Assembly (NCBI RefSeq): GCF_001889305.1
Contig: NZ_CP013074.1
Location: 930,001-994,000, forward strand
From: Dehalococcoides mccartyi
GTDB lineage: Bacteria; Chloroflexota; Dehalococcoidia; Dehalococcoidales; Dehalococcoidaceae
DNA: 64,000 nt
Direction of reading: 5' to 3'
The notes below the pieces were generated by a model that saw only the letters and a program-made list of their open reading frames with translations, was not told where the DNA came from and made no database searches. Below are positions 27,691 through 36,388 of the stretch, one piece after another. The first letter of the stretch is position 1, and each line of letters opens with the position of its first letter. A program made the position numbers and the translations under genes.

Positions 27691-28012
27691 TGGAATGGTT
27701 ATCTTAGCTGAAATACGTACCGAGACTGAACAAGGCCGTCCTGCCCCTACTCCGGGCTGGGAATGGACTGCCGGCGATACTCCCAAAACAGATCCTAGCC
27801 CGGGCACATGGTTTGTACGGCGTATGGAAGACTGCTTTGCTGTCTGTTTCCGTTCAAAGCTGATACCGGGGCTTAAGGGTAACTGGCCTGAATATCAGAT
27901 TATCACCTGCCCGCCTACTGAGGCCGGAGAATATGTAGCCCGCGAAACCGCTCTTAAGCTGCGCAACGAATCTCACAGACAGGAGGCCGAACGCAATGGT
28001 CACAGCGACTAA
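27683..28012 (+). CDS. Early-operon hypothetical protein, 109 aa
   Basis: Soluble, Pro/Trp-rich N-terminal half (PAPTPGWEWTAGDTPKTDPS), then WFVRRMEDCFAVCFRSKLIPGL. No recognised domain. Overlaps both neighbours, as is usual in this operon. Confidence 0.55.
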   Translation: MTSGMVILAEIRTETEQGRPAPTPGWEWTAGDTPKTDPSPGTWFVRRMEDCFAVCFRSKLIPGLKGNWPEYQIITCPPTEAGEYVARETALKLRNESHRQEAERNGHSD

Positions 28013-28220
28013 ATCTATTGAATTGTCCCAGCGGCGTTATCGCCAGGGGAATTATATGTACTGCCCGGTAAAGGCTGACCACAACTACAAATGTCCGGCA
28101 TGCGGCTGCCTGGTACAGTGCGGGGAAGTAGGGTTTATGCGCTACCGGATTATACATGATCTGGTAACCGAGCCAATTGGTGACGTACTGCATGCCTGCT
28201 GTGTGGAGGTGGGGAAATGA
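27996..28220 (+). CDS. Small zinc-finger-like protein, 74 aa
   Basis: Cys residues in MYCPVKADHNYKCPACGCLVQC and a C-terminal HACCVEVG can form a zinc site. Such small zinc proteins are common in phage early regions. Function unknown. Confidence 0.55.
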   Translation: MVTATKSIELSQRRYRQGNYMYCPVKADHNYKCPACGCLVQCGEVGFMRYRIIHDLVTEPIGDVLHACCVEVGK

Positions 28221-28738
28221 TCAAACAAGAAAATAATTGGGATTTCTGGAAAGACTTAGTATGCAAACCAGACGGTAGCTTAGATATAGAAGCAGTTAAG
28301 AATGAACTCGCCGATTATTCCTGGCTTATGGATGCATACAGCAAACTGATTTATCACTTCAGCGGAGGGGCTGCCAGCAAACCGGACACAGATCCTCAGT
28401 ATGTCATCGATAAAGCTCAAGAAATCATGGACAAGGAAATGAAAATATGCGAACAAGAAGCAGTAGAAAAACATTTGGATGACATTTCCCAATTAGCAGC
28501 CTGGTCAAAAAAGTTACCCGAGGCCGAAGGCCTTTACTGGTGCTGCTATCGTCCAGAATATAAAGTTGTCTTATTTATCGTAAAAATTTCCGGCGATACT
28601 CAAAACTCTATGAGACTTTCGTTTATTGGTAATCGTGGAGATGTTCCGCTGTCATCATTCATTTCTCCCGATCCTGAGGGCTACTATTGGAAGCTAATCC
28701 CATCTCCTGCTTTACCAGAAGTAAAGGCAGCAAAATGA
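28217..28738 (+). CDS. Hypothetical protein, 173 aa
   Basis: Begins after GGAGGTGGGGAA. It is acidic and helical in the N-terminal 90 residues; the C-terminal part (LPEAEGLYWCCYRPEYKVVLFIVKI) resembles short phage proteins that begin with a PxxxGxYW motif. No firm family. Its stop overlaps the next ATG. Confidence 0.6.
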   Translation: MIKQENNWDFWKDLVCKPDGSLDIEAVKNELADYSWLMDAYSKLIYHFSGGAASKPDTDPQYVIDKAQEIMDKEMKICEQEAVEKHLDDISQLAAWSKKLPEAEGLYWCCYRPEYKVVLFIVKISGDTQNSMRLSFIGNRGDVPLSSFISPDPEGYYWKLIPSPALPEVKAAK

Positions 28739-29373
28739 ATCGCACTAAGATTGAATATCTAGACTACTGCTGGAACTTTGTTACCGGCTGTAATAACTGG
28801 AAGGATCCGAGAATTTGCGGCGGCGGCGGTTCAGAGTTTGAGTGCTGGGCTAAGGCTATGGCCAAACGCTTCGGCCGTAGTTTTGAACCCACTGTACATA
28901 CTAATCGGCTGTATGAACCATTTACAGTAAAAACTCCGGGAGCCAGAATAGGCGTTTGTTTCACCGGAGACCTATTCGCAGATGATATCAACCCATTTGA
29001 AAAAAAATGGCTGCCGATTGATGATTCAGGTTTAGTCGAATGCTCATTACGTGATTCGGTATTTTCCATTGTCCGGGCTAATCCTGAACAGCAATTCTAT
29101 TTCCTGACAAAATGCCCTTGGAATCTGAGCAAATGGGGTGTATTCCCGGACAATGCTTATGTGGGTATATCCATGACGGGCGGGAAATCATTTCCCGATT
29201 GCTTCGCCTTAATCAACTTTTTAAAGGTAGCCCAGGCAAAACATAAATGGATATCGTTTGAACCGCTGACGACCTATATTCCTTCGCTATTAACCCTCAG
29301 AGCCATTCAATCCGTTGACTATGTGGTCATCGGGGGATTCTCTCCCTCCCGCTTCCCTGTCCTGAATAAATAG
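28735..29373 (+). CDS. DUF5131 (phage Gp37/Gp68) family protein
   Basis: 212 residues. The start motif EYLDYCWNFVTGCNNWKDPRI, with Cys later in FECWAKAMAKRFG, and the sequence RIGVCFTGDLFADDI match the Gp37/Gp68 group. In relatives three Cys form a cluster-like motif recalling radical-SAM proteins, although the catalytic role is not established. I use the ATG at 28735, which overlaps the previous stop. Confidence 0.8.
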   Translation: MNRTKIEYLDYCWNFVTGCNNWKDPRICGGGGSEFECWAKAMAKRFGRSFEPTVHTNRLYEPFTVKTPGARIGVCFTGDLFADDINPFEKKWLPIDDSGLVECSLRDSVFSIVRANPEQQFYFLTKCPWNLSKWGVFPDNAYVGISMTGGKSFPDCFALINFLKVAQAKHKWISFEPLTTYIPSLLTLRAIQSVDYVVIGGFSPSRFPVLNK

Positions 29374-29388
29374 TAATCGAGGTCCATT

Positions 29389-32004
29389 ATGACAACAGCA
29401 ACACGTAAATATACGATAGACGATATACTGGCCAAACTACAAGGCGTTAAAAAGAATGGCTCCGGTTGGATGGCCTGCTGCCCTGCCCATGCCGATAAAA
29501 ACCCGTCTCTGTCCGTCAGTGAAAAGGATGGCAAAGTACTCCTGAAGTGTTTCGCAGGATGTAGTTATGAACAGATAGTAGCCGCTTTAGATATGCCACC
29601 AGATGAACAACCCCATGAGGTTAAAGCACCTTCGAAGCAATCCAAGAAAAATTCACCGCTGGGCAAGATAGTTATAGCGTACCCTTATGAGAAAAAAGAC
29701 GGGTCTTTATGCTACGAGCATGTACGCTACCAACCAAAAACTTTCAGATTTAGACATCCGGACGGCAAGGGCGGATATATCAACAATATGGATGGGATAG
29801 ACCATATTTTATACCGGCTGCCTGATCTGGTACGCGGGATAGCCGAAGGTAAATCAGTCTACATTGCTGAAGGTGAACGGGACGTTGATAACGTACGCGG
29901 CTTAAACTTGGTCGCAACGTGTAATGATTGTGGCGCCGGTAAATGGGAAGACAGGTACTCTGACGAATTAAAAGGTGCGCCCCAGGTAATCATAATCTCC
30001 GATAAAGACGAACCTGGACGTAAACATGCGTCCGAGGTTGCCCTATCTGTCCATAACAGAGGCGTACCGGTCAAGATTATCGAGATGCCGGGGGAATTCC
30101 AAAAGACCGAGGACGGCTATACCGGGGTTAAAGACTTTACTGACTGGCTGAATGCCGGCGGAACTGCCCCCCAGCTGGAAAAACTGGTAGCCGAGGCGCC
30201 GGTCTATGTACCGCCGCTAATTCAGGACTCGCTCCGTGAAATATCCGGAGAGCGGTATTGTGTGGAAAACGGCCGGGTCTGCCAAATAAAAGGCGGCAGA
30301 GACGGGTCTTTAACTCTCCCCCTGTGTAATTTTACAGCCAGGGTAACAGAGGAAATAACCAGGGACAACGGGGTAGAAGTATCCAAGTTTTTCCGGATAC
30401 TTGGCCATGATTACGCCGGTAATAATCTGCCCGCTATTGAGGTATCAGCTTCTTCCTTCCCCGGGTTAAACTGGGTAGTATCTGAGTGGGGTATGAGGGC
30501 TATCATAGGCGCCGGCCAGAGCGTTAAAGACTGCCTGAGAGAGGCTATGCAGCTGCTCTCCCAAAATGCCCAAGCCCGCCATATCTACACTCATACCGGC
30601 TGGCGCCATATCAACGGGCAGGATATATTCCTCTCCCAGGGCGGGGCTATCGGCTGTGACGGTGTGGATGTAGACCTTGAACCCCAGCTCCAGCGCTACT
30701 TCCTGGGCACACCAGATCCAGAGAAGTTAAAAGAATCTATCAGGGCCAGCCTGAACTTTCTCTACATTGCCGACCTATCCGTTACCCTGCCGCTCTGGAC
30801 AACGATGTATCTATCCCCGCTAGCCGAAGCTCTTGAACCGGCTTTTACCCTGTGGCTGGTAGCCGTATCCGGCAGTTATAAGTCAACACTGTCTGCCTTG
30901 GCACTCTGCCACTTCGGGGATTTTGATAATAACCATCTGCCGGCGTCTTGGCGGGATACCGGTAACCAGCTGGAAAAGTTGTTATTCACCGCCAAGGACC
31001 TGCCGTTGGTTATAGATGACTGGGCACCCGGTCAGGATAATAATAAAAAACGAGAGTTGGAAGCCAAGGCTGAACATATCATCCGTGCCCAGGGCAACCA
31101 TCAGGGGCGCGGCCGGATGCGCTCAGATACAACCTCACGCCTGAGTTATTATCCCCGCGGCATGCTTGTTACATCCGGAGAGCATACACCCTCCGGCCAT
31201 TCTCATACTGCCCGTATTATCAGTGTCCGGCTGGAAAAAGAAATGGTTGACCTGGGCTTAATGACCGAGGCTCAGACTAAGGACCGCCATCTATACCGCC
31301 AGGCCATGGCCAACTATATCGCCTGGCTACAACCGAACTGGCTTGAGCGCAAATGTGAACTCCGGCAGCAATTTACCCGGCTGCGGGCAGAGATTACCAA
31401 TGAATTAAGCGACTGCAAAATACATTCCCGCCTGCCGGATGTAGTAGCCATCCTGTTGATTGCGCTGACTACTGCTTTAGAGTTTGCCAAATCTACCGGC
31501 GAGCTTAAGGCGGATGAATACGATTTATTCATGAATGAGGGCCGGCGGTATTTCATGGACATGGCCAAGGAGCAGGGCGAAATGGTTGAAGAGCAGCGCC
31601 CGGGCCAGAGGGCTATTGAGGCTATCCAGGCATCACTGCGTATCGGTACGGCAGTACTACGCAATAAAAACGATGCTGCCCTGACTGAACTCCCCTCAGG
31701 TAAAACTGCCATCGGCTGGCGAGACTACATGAACGGGCATACCCTGCTGGATCCGGCTGCCACTTACCAGGTAATAGTCCAGCACTGCGCTAAGTCCAAC
31801 AATCCCTATACCATCAACGAGCTGGAAACATGGCGGGATTTAAACCGCATGGGATTTACCGAGGCCTCAAATGACGGCAGGCCTACGGTTATGGCCAGAG
31901 TTACAGCTATCCCGAAGTCATTCAGGGTAGTTAAGGTGAAAAATGAGGCTATCGGGTTGGCAGAAACAACATCCCTGCCGCTGGATGGTATGGAAAATGT
32001 GTAA
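29389..32004 (+). CDS. Primase-helicase: CHC2-like zinc finger, TOPRIM and DUF927 domains
   Basis: 871 residues. A zinc finger (CCPAHADKNPSLSVSEKDGK then CFAGC, about 28-60) is followed by TOPRIM (IAEGERDVDNVRGL and IISDKDEPGRKHA, about 160-225). A DUF927 helicase-like ATPase (about 290-600) has a P-loop-like VSGSYKSTLSAL and Walker B LPLVIDDWAP. The P-loop Gly before Lys is Tyr, which is unusual. It is the likely replication initiator and helicase of the element. An iteron-like repeat field follows directly. Confidence 0.85.
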   Translation: MTTATRKYTIDDILAKLQGVKKNGSGWMACCPAHADKNPSLSVSEKDGKVLLKCFAGCSYEQIVAALDMPPDEQPHEVKAPSKQSKKNSPLGKIVIAYPYEKKDGSLCYEHVRYQPKTFRFRHPDGKGGYINNMDGIDHILYRLPDLVRGIAEGKSVYIAEGERDVDNVRGLNLVATCNDCGAGKWEDRYSDELKGAPQVIIISDKDEPGRKHASEVALSVHNRGVPVKIIEMPGEFQKTEDGYTGVKDFTDWLNAGGTAPQLEKLVAEAPVYVPPLIQDSLREISGERYCVENGRVCQIKGGRDGSLTLPLCNFTARVTEEITRDNGVEVSKFFRILGHDYAGNNLPAIEVSASSFPGLNWVVSEWGMRAIIGAGQSVKDCLREAMQLLSQNAQARHIYTHTGWRHINGQDIFLSQGGAIGCDGVDVDLEPQLQRYFLGTPDPEKLKESIRASLNFLYIADLSVTLPLWTTMYLSPLAEALEPAFTLWLVAVSGSYKSTLSALALCHFGDFDNNHLPASWRDTGNQLEKLLFTAKDLPLVIDDWAPGQDNNKKRELEAKAEHIIRAQGNHQGRGRMRSDTTSRLSYYPRGMLVTSGEHTPSGHSHTARIISVRLEKEMVDLGLMTEAQTKDRHLYRQAMANYIAWLQPNWLERKCELRQQFTRLRAEITNELSDCKIHSRLPDVVAILLIALTTALEFAKSTGELKADEYDLFMNEGRRYFMDMAKEQGEMVEEQRPGQRAIEAIQASLRIGTAVLRNKNDAALTELPSGKTAIGWRDYMNGHTLLDPAATYQVIVQHCAKSNNPYTINELETWRDLNRMGFTEASNDGRPTVMARVTAIPKSFRVVKVKNEAIGLAETTSLPLDGMENV

Positions 32005-32029
32005 ATATTTTTTACCGGCGGGGGGTATA

Positions 32030-32275
32030 TCAAAATTTTGGAAACATGGAAACAAACCACTTTTTCCAATCGTGGCTCACGTTGTTTCCAAGACCTGGAA
32101 ACAAGCCCCAAATTTTGGAAACATTGGAAACAGACATAATGTTGGCTGGAAACATTTTGGTAACACGATTGAATTACGAATAAATAAACTACTTAACAAT
32201 AATAAAATGGAAACATTTTGGATACAACGTAACTTAGCTTTGTCTTTAACTCATTGTTTCCGTGTTTCCAAGAAA
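32030..32275. repeat. Iteron-like GGAAAC repeat field, putative replication origin
   Basis: About ten GGAAAC motifs on either strand in roughly 250 nt. Examples are the near-duplicate AATTTTGGAAACATGGAAAC-type units near 32034 and 32109, GGAAAC near 32097, 32150 and 32210, and inverted GTTTCC near 32081, 32255 and 32263. The region is AT-rich, non-coding and lies right after the primase-helicase gene, as iteron origins commonly do. Origin function is inferred. Confidence 0.65.
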
Positions 32276-32291
32276 ATAGGAGTTGGCTGAC

Positions 32292-32561
32292 ATGAATATG
32301 GATAAAGAATCACAGAAAAAGTTATGGCTGAGAATTTGGAAGGAGACGTTTTTCATTTCTAAATTCATTAGCCTGCAATGTGTTTTTATTACTTTTATTA
32401 TATTTTTCCCTGACATCGTTACTAAATTTACGGCGGCCGAATCAATCTTTAATCCCAAGCTGATATTTTTAACTGCATTAACCCCTCCTTGCTTATGGTA
32501 TTGTTTCCTATTTTGGTATTTCTATTTCACCTTCAAATTACTACAGGGTATTAAGGGATAA
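32292..32561 (+). CDS. Small two-helix membrane protein, 89 aa
   Basis: ATG at 32292 follows AGGAGTTGGCTGAC; an in-frame TTG nine nt earlier is too close to the ribosome binding site. Two hydrophobic helices (about 25-45 and 62-85). Function unknown. Confidence 0.55.
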   Translation: MNMDKESQKKLWLRIWKETFFISKFISLQCVFITFIIFFPDIVTKFTAAESIFNPKLIFLTALTPPCLWYCFLFWYFYFTFKLLQGIKG

Positions 32562-32565
32562 CGAT

Positions 32566-33249
32566 ATGAAAGTAGCGTTATATGCCAGGGTAAGCACTGT
32601 TGATAAGAACCAGAACCCGGAAGTCCAGATGGCCGAGCTCCGTGAATATTGCCGGCGGCAGGACTGGGAAATATCTGAAGAGTATATAGATCTGGCTTCT
32701 GCCAGTGACTTCGTCCACCGAAAGGCCTGGGCACGGTCCATGGAAGACGCTGCCAAGCGAAAGTATAAAGCCCTGGTGGTCTGGAAAATGGATCGGGCTT
32801 TCAGGGATATAGAGATGGCCTGGCGGACCGTAAAGATTTTACGGGGTTATGGTATCGATATGGTTTTTATGACCCAGCCGGAGCTCAATGTCGCCGGTCC
32901 GGCCGGAGACCTTATCTTTACCATCTATGCAGGGTTTGCCCAGTTTGAAAGAGACATCATCCGAGAGCGGTCAATGGCGGGGATGTTACATGCAAAAAAG
33001 TGCGGCACTAAGTCGGGTAATCCAATCGGCAAGCCCCGCATAGATATTGGCATCACAAAAGTTTGTAAAGCCTATCAGCTAGGCGGTAGGAAGTTTTCCG
33101 CAGCGGCCGAGATTATCAGCAAGTGGGTTGGTAAAAAAGTGACCCCGGGGTTTGTCCAGATCCGGCTGCAAAGAGAGTGCCAGGCTCAAGGTCTGACCAT
33201 CCCCCAGCTGGTGGATATGGAGCTGGAAAAAGAAGAGGTAACGGCATGA
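32566..33249 (+). CDS. Small serine recombinase / resolvase
   Basis: 227 residues. Catalytic Ser10 in LYARVSTVDKNQN, VWKMDRAFRDI in the active-site region, and FAQFERDIIRERSMAGM on the E helix identify the resolvase/invertase family. The C-terminal part is an HTH-like DNA-binding region. Since a tyrosine integrase serves integration, this enzyme may resolve dimers or invert DNA near the presumed origin. Confidence 0.9.
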   Translation: MKVALYARVSTVDKNQNPEVQMAELREYCRRQDWEISEEYIDLASASDFVHRKAWARSMEDAAKRKYKALVVWKMDRAFRDIEMAWRTVKILRGYGIDMVFMTQPELNVAGPAGDLIFTIYAGFAQFERDIIRERSMAGMLHAKKCGTKSGNPIGKPRIDIGITKVCKAYQLGGRKFSAAAEIISKWVGKKVTPGFVQIRLQRECQAQGLTIPQLVDMELEKEEVTA

Positions 33250-33767
33250 CAGAATTAATGCACACCATTAACTTGCAGATACCCGCAGGGGCTATTTTTA
33301 CTGATGACCGGCGATATCGTTATGTTTTATGGAGAGTACATAACCCGAATTTACCAATGTTAGGGGTTGTCTGTCTAAACCCGAGTACAGCAAACGAAAC
33401 GATGAATGATCCTACTGTGACCAGATTATCCGCCAGGGTTAATAAGTTTTACTCAGTATTTGGCGGTTTTATCATAGTCAATCTATTTGGTTTAGTTTCA
33501 GCTAATCCTCAGATTCTTTTAAATAATCCGGACGCTATAGGCGAGATGAATGACTACTTCATTATGAGGATGGTCAGCCTAACTAAGTGTCAACTATGCG
33601 GATGGGGTTCATTTAAGCCAGTTAAATACAGGGATGAAGCTGTCTATTCTATGCTTTCTAATCCGGTATGTCTCGGTATTAATAAAGATGGGCAACCTAA
33701 ACATCCGCTATATATCAGTTATACCACTCCCATAGTGGAGTATCACCGGGGAGAGGTGACGGCATGA
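33246..33767 (+). CDS. DUF1643 family protein
   Basis: 173 residues from the ATG at 33246, which overlaps the recombinase stop. Contains RYRYVLWRVHNPNLPMLGVV then LNPSTANETMNDPTVTRL, and later NLFGLVSANP, the DUF1643 signature. Known in phages and mobile DNA, function unsettled. Confidence 0.85.
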   Translation: MTELMHTINLQIPAGAIFTDDRRYRYVLWRVHNPNLPMLGVVCLNPSTANETMNDPTVTRLSARVNKFYSVFGGFIIVNLFGLVSANPQILLNNPDAIGEMNDYFIMRMVSLTKCQLCGWGSFKPVKYRDEAVYSMLSNPVCLGINKDGQPKHPLYISYTTPIVEYHRGEVTA

Positions 33768-34351
33768 CAGCCAAAGGATTTAAAATAGAGGCCTGTGGAA
33801 TGGGTTTTAATAACTCCGGTTATCCGGGGGCTTTTACTCCTGTGGTTATAAGCATAATCAAGTCCCTCGTTAGCGGTAACACCCTACACCTGTTCTCCGG
33901 TACTAGCATGATTGGAAGTGTAAGAGTAGATATTGAGCATCCAAACGCTACGATACACTGTACTGTTGAGGAATTCATCGCACAGGATACACGAAACTGG
34001 GATTGGGTTGTACTTGACCCCCCTTATCAAATTACACGCACTGACGCAAAGCTAAATGGATATGGGATAAAGGGAGCGGTTTCATCTTGTGTACAAAAAC
34101 GCAGGCCCTTGATTGGCTGGCTACGTCAGCACGCAGAAAATGTTATCTGGTTAGACCAATGTGCACCTATGATTAAAGGTTTCAAAAGAGAAAAAATATG
34201 GCTGTTGCTACCTGGTGGGTTTCATACAGTAAGGATACTAACGTGGCTAAGCCGTAACCAAAAGGAAATGCCATTGGATACTCAATACGTTATACCATCA
34301 CAGTTATCTCAAGACCAGCAGACCATAAATAAGATACTAGGAGTGGAGTAA
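33764..34351 (+). CDS. DNA methyltransferase-like protein with DPPY motif
   Basis: 195 residues. LHLFSGTSMIGSVRVDIE resembles an AdoMet-binding motif I, and WDWVVLDPPYQI is the catalytic DPPY of amino-group (N6-A/N4-C) methyltransferases. It is short and has no obvious target-recognition domain. Overlaps its neighbours by 1-4 nt. It may modify element DNA or only be a methyltransferase-fold relative. Confidence 0.65.
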   Translation: MTAKGFKIEACGMGFNNSGYPGAFTPVVISIIKSLVSGNTLHLFSGTSMIGSVRVDIEHPNATIHCTVEEFIAQDTRNWDWVVLDPPYQITRTDAKLNGYGIKGAVSSCVQKRRPLIGWLRQHAENVIWLDQCAPMIKGFKREKIWLLLPGGFHTVRILTWLSRNQKEMPLDTQYVIPSQLSQDQQTINKILGVE

Positions 34352-34773
34352 TGACCAGAGAGATTAAATTCAGAGGTAAACGGGTTGATACAGGTGAATG
34401 GGTCTATGGTTTTTATAGGCAATGTACGATATACAAAAATTGCAATAAGTGCATAGACCATATAAATCATTTTATTGACAATAAATATGGAGTAAGTGAA
34501 TTTGTTGATGAATCAACAGTAGGTCAGTATACAGGTCTCAAGGATAAGAATGGAACAGAGATATACGAAGGGGATATTGCAACCATTGCCAGAAAACCAG
34601 AGGAACAAATCAAAAAGATAAAAAACCTGTGGGTAATACAATACAGCGGATGGAAATTCAATGCTCAACCTAACAGAGAAACACTTAAACCACTTGGTTG
34701 TACATATGCTCAGGTATTAGAAGTTATCGGCAACATGCATGACAATCCAGAACTACTAAAGGAGATTAAATAA
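34351..34773 (+). CDS. YopX family phage protein
   Basis: 140 residues. REIKFRGKRVDTGEWVYGFY at the start and VGQYTGLKDKNGTEIYEGD in the middle are the YopX hallmark. It is common in phages and plasmids and its role is unknown. Confidence 0.9.
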   Translation: MTREIKFRGKRVDTGEWVYGFYRQCTIYKNCNKCIDHINHFIDNKYGVSEFVDESTVGQYTGLKDKNGTEIYEGDIATIARKPEEQIKKIKNLWVIQYSGWKFNAQPNRETLKPLGCTYAQVLEVIGNMHDNPELLKEIK

Positions 34774-34774
34774 G

Positions 34775-34990
34775 ATGTCTACACAAACACTTGAAAGCTG
34801 GAAACTGGAACTTATCAAAACAATCGTCAACGATAAAGATGTTGGCAAGGGGGAAAATGATGCCATTGTCGTAAGTGAAGTGGAGTGCGTCATCTATGGT
34901 GCGTATGATGATAATTATAAAGATGGTGACACTCCAGAAGAAGCATGGGAAGGTGAAAAAGACACCCTTCGTGCGGAAGGAGAAAATTAA
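34775..34990 (+). CDS. Small acidic hypothetical protein, 71 aa
   Basis: Acidic, ending DTPEEAWEGEKDTLRAEGEN. It starts 1 nt after the yopX stop and overlaps the next ATG (TAATG). No known family. Confidence 0.6.
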   Translation: MSTQTLESWKLELIKTIVNDKDVGKGENDAIVVSEVECVIYGAYDDNYKDGDTPEEAWEGEKDTLRAEGEN

Positions 34991-35433
34991 TGCAGTACGA
35001 ACCAAGTAAAGAGCTGATAGAGCAGATAGCCGAAGAAGTTTATGAACTCAACAAATGCAATTTAGGATGGGAAGACGAAATTGATTTTGTTAAACATCAC
35101 AAACTAAGTTTTCAAAACGCTAAGAATTACTGTAAACTACCAACTTTTAACAAGGCTCTTGAACTCTACGAGAACCAACCAAAGTGGCAGGATAAGCCAG
35201 ATAAAGAGGGCTGGTGGTGGGTATTTTCCCTGTATGTTCGGGGAAACCCATTGATATTCCCTCTCTACCCGATACACATACTTTTTTGTGATGGAGAACT
35301 ACATGCAGATACCTCATACCCTGAGAAGTTCCCAAGTATACCTGATTATATTAAAACTCTATCAAATCCTATGTGGCTCTACATACCAGAACCTCATATT
35401 ACAAACCCCACCCCTGACGGAGGTAATTTGTGA
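34990..35433 (+). CDS. Hypothetical protein, 147 aa
   Basis: The C-terminal half (WQDKPDKEGWWWVFSLYVRG) has the PDxxGWWW-type start seen in short phage proteins, similar in style to the 173-aa gene at 28217. No function assigned. Confidence 0.6.
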   Translation: MQYEPSKELIEQIAEEVYELNKCNLGWEDEIDFVKHHKLSFQNAKNYCKLPTFNKALELYENQPKWQDKPDKEGWWWVFSLYVRGNPLIFPLYPIHILFCDGELHADTSYPEKFPSIPDYIKTLSNPMWLYIPEPHITNPTPDGGNL

Positions 35434-35594
35434 AAGCTGAAAATGGGCAGATCCGGAGGAGTTTACAAAAGAGCTCCTTTGTAAACCCCTCAGAGGTTGA
35501 TAGTGTGAGGCTGGGTATTAATTACATACCCTTGGTAAAACTATTTGAAAAATTCTCCCAGAGAATAGAAAGCCCATTACAAGCAAGGGCATAG
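35430..35594 (+). CDS. Short hypothetical protein, 54 aa, last gene of early operon
   Basis: GTG start at 35430 after GGAGGTAATTT, overlapping the previous stop by 4 nt. Begins MKAENGQIRRSLQ. Its 3' end overlaps a minus-strand small membrane ORF. Confidence 0.45.
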   Translation: MKAENGQIRRSLQKSSFVNPSEVDSVRLGINYIPLVKLFEKFSQRIESPLQARA

Positions 35595-35685
35595 AGACTA
35601 ATAATGAAATTTCTGAGACATGAAGTAGAGCCAAAATTGATAAAAGATATGCTATACAAGAACCTAGATCATCTTTATTCTTCAT
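35518..35685 (-). CDS. Possible small membrane protein, 55 aa, opposite strand
   Basis: Starts ATG at 35685 preceded by a near-perfect AAGGAGG 7 nt upstream. Hydrophobic core (YLLSILALLHVSEISLLVSM) then MPLLVMGFLFSGRIFQ. It overlaps the end of the plus-strand 54-aa gene by 77 nt, so one of the two may not be expressed. The ribosome binding site favours this one being real. Confidence 0.5.
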   Translation of the reverse strand: MKNKDDLGSCIAYLLSILALLHVSEISLLVSMPLLVMGFLFSGRIFQIVLPRVCN

Positions 35686-35778
35686 TTTTAAACCTCCTTA
35701 TTTCATTTGTATATATTTTACCATGAGAATACCGAAAATCTTGCGCTAGAATTGAAAAAACTCAGTTGAGAGGGCGAA

Positions 35779-36054
35779 ATGGTTACTGAGACGAAAGGAA
35801 TATACGAGTACAGCCTTGCCACAGATGCAATGACCTTGGGCCAGCTGGGTAAAGAACTGGATTTGTGCAGCCAGGAACTGGGCGGATGTGAACACTGCTC
35901 ACAGCAGTCCATCTGTCTGGCATTATGGCTACATCTGGCAGAAACAGTAAAAGATGATTGCGCATTAACAGCTCGCCAGTACACGAAATATTCTTTGAGG
36001 TTTAGATCTATAAAAGCTCGGCGTCAAATACTAATGGCTTTTTTCAGCGCCTGA
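35779..36054 (+). CDS. Cys-rich hypothetical protein, 91 aa
   Basis: Contains CSQELGGCEHCSQQSICLAL (about 30-50), a compact Cys cluster that could bind zinc or an iron-sulfur centre. The C-terminus is basic. It converges on the surface-protein operon and overlaps its last gene by 11 nt. Confidence 0.55.
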   Translation: MVTETKGIYEYSLATDAMTLGQLGKELDLCSQELGGCEHCSQQSICLALWLHLAETVKDDCALTARQYTKYSLRFRSIKARRQILMAFFSA

Positions 36055-36388
36055 GAGAAGTATATAGCCCCCAGACTGTACCTGCGCTTACAGGGTATAG
36101 AACCAGCCACTTGAGCAATCCAGCTGTGCCTTCAAGGAAGGAATAATTCCAGAATAACAGCCTCGGTATAGCATAGGTCAGAAGCCCGATTGTTCCCCCT
36201 ACAATATTCACTATAGTCACAAACAAATTCCCTATAACGTTATCTGAATATTGCATGACCGAAAATCCCAGCAAGGCATTCATAAATAACTGTTCAGGAT
36301 CTCCGAACCACACTCCTTCATACGTTAAGCACATAAATTGGCCAACGATGTAGATAAACACCATCCAGACTAACCATTGTTGTCTCAT
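36044..36388 (-). CDS. Multi-helix membrane protein, 114 aa
   Basis: Starts MRQQWLVWMVFIYIVGQF at 36388, overlapping the stop of the LamG gene. About three to four hydrophobic helices. It is the last of three exported or membrane genes in the minus operon. Probably a particle or membrane-assembly component; no homologue recognised. Confidence 0.65.
   Translation of the reverse strand: MRQQWLVWMVFIYIVGQFMCLTYEGVWFGDPEQLFMNALLGFSVMQYSDNVIGNLFVTIVNIVGGTIGLLTYAIPRLLFWNYSFLEGTAGLLKWLVLYPVSAGTVWGLYTSLRR

Noticed and set aside
32005-32291. CRISPR array from the repeated GGAAAC motifs
   Set aside because: Motifs are too short, irregularly spaced and in both orientations; an iteron-type origin fits better.
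29389-35433. Conjugative element interpretation
   Set aside because: No relaxase, coupling protein or type IV secretion gene is recognisable; the ATPase at 41651 sits with small coat-like membrane proteins instead.
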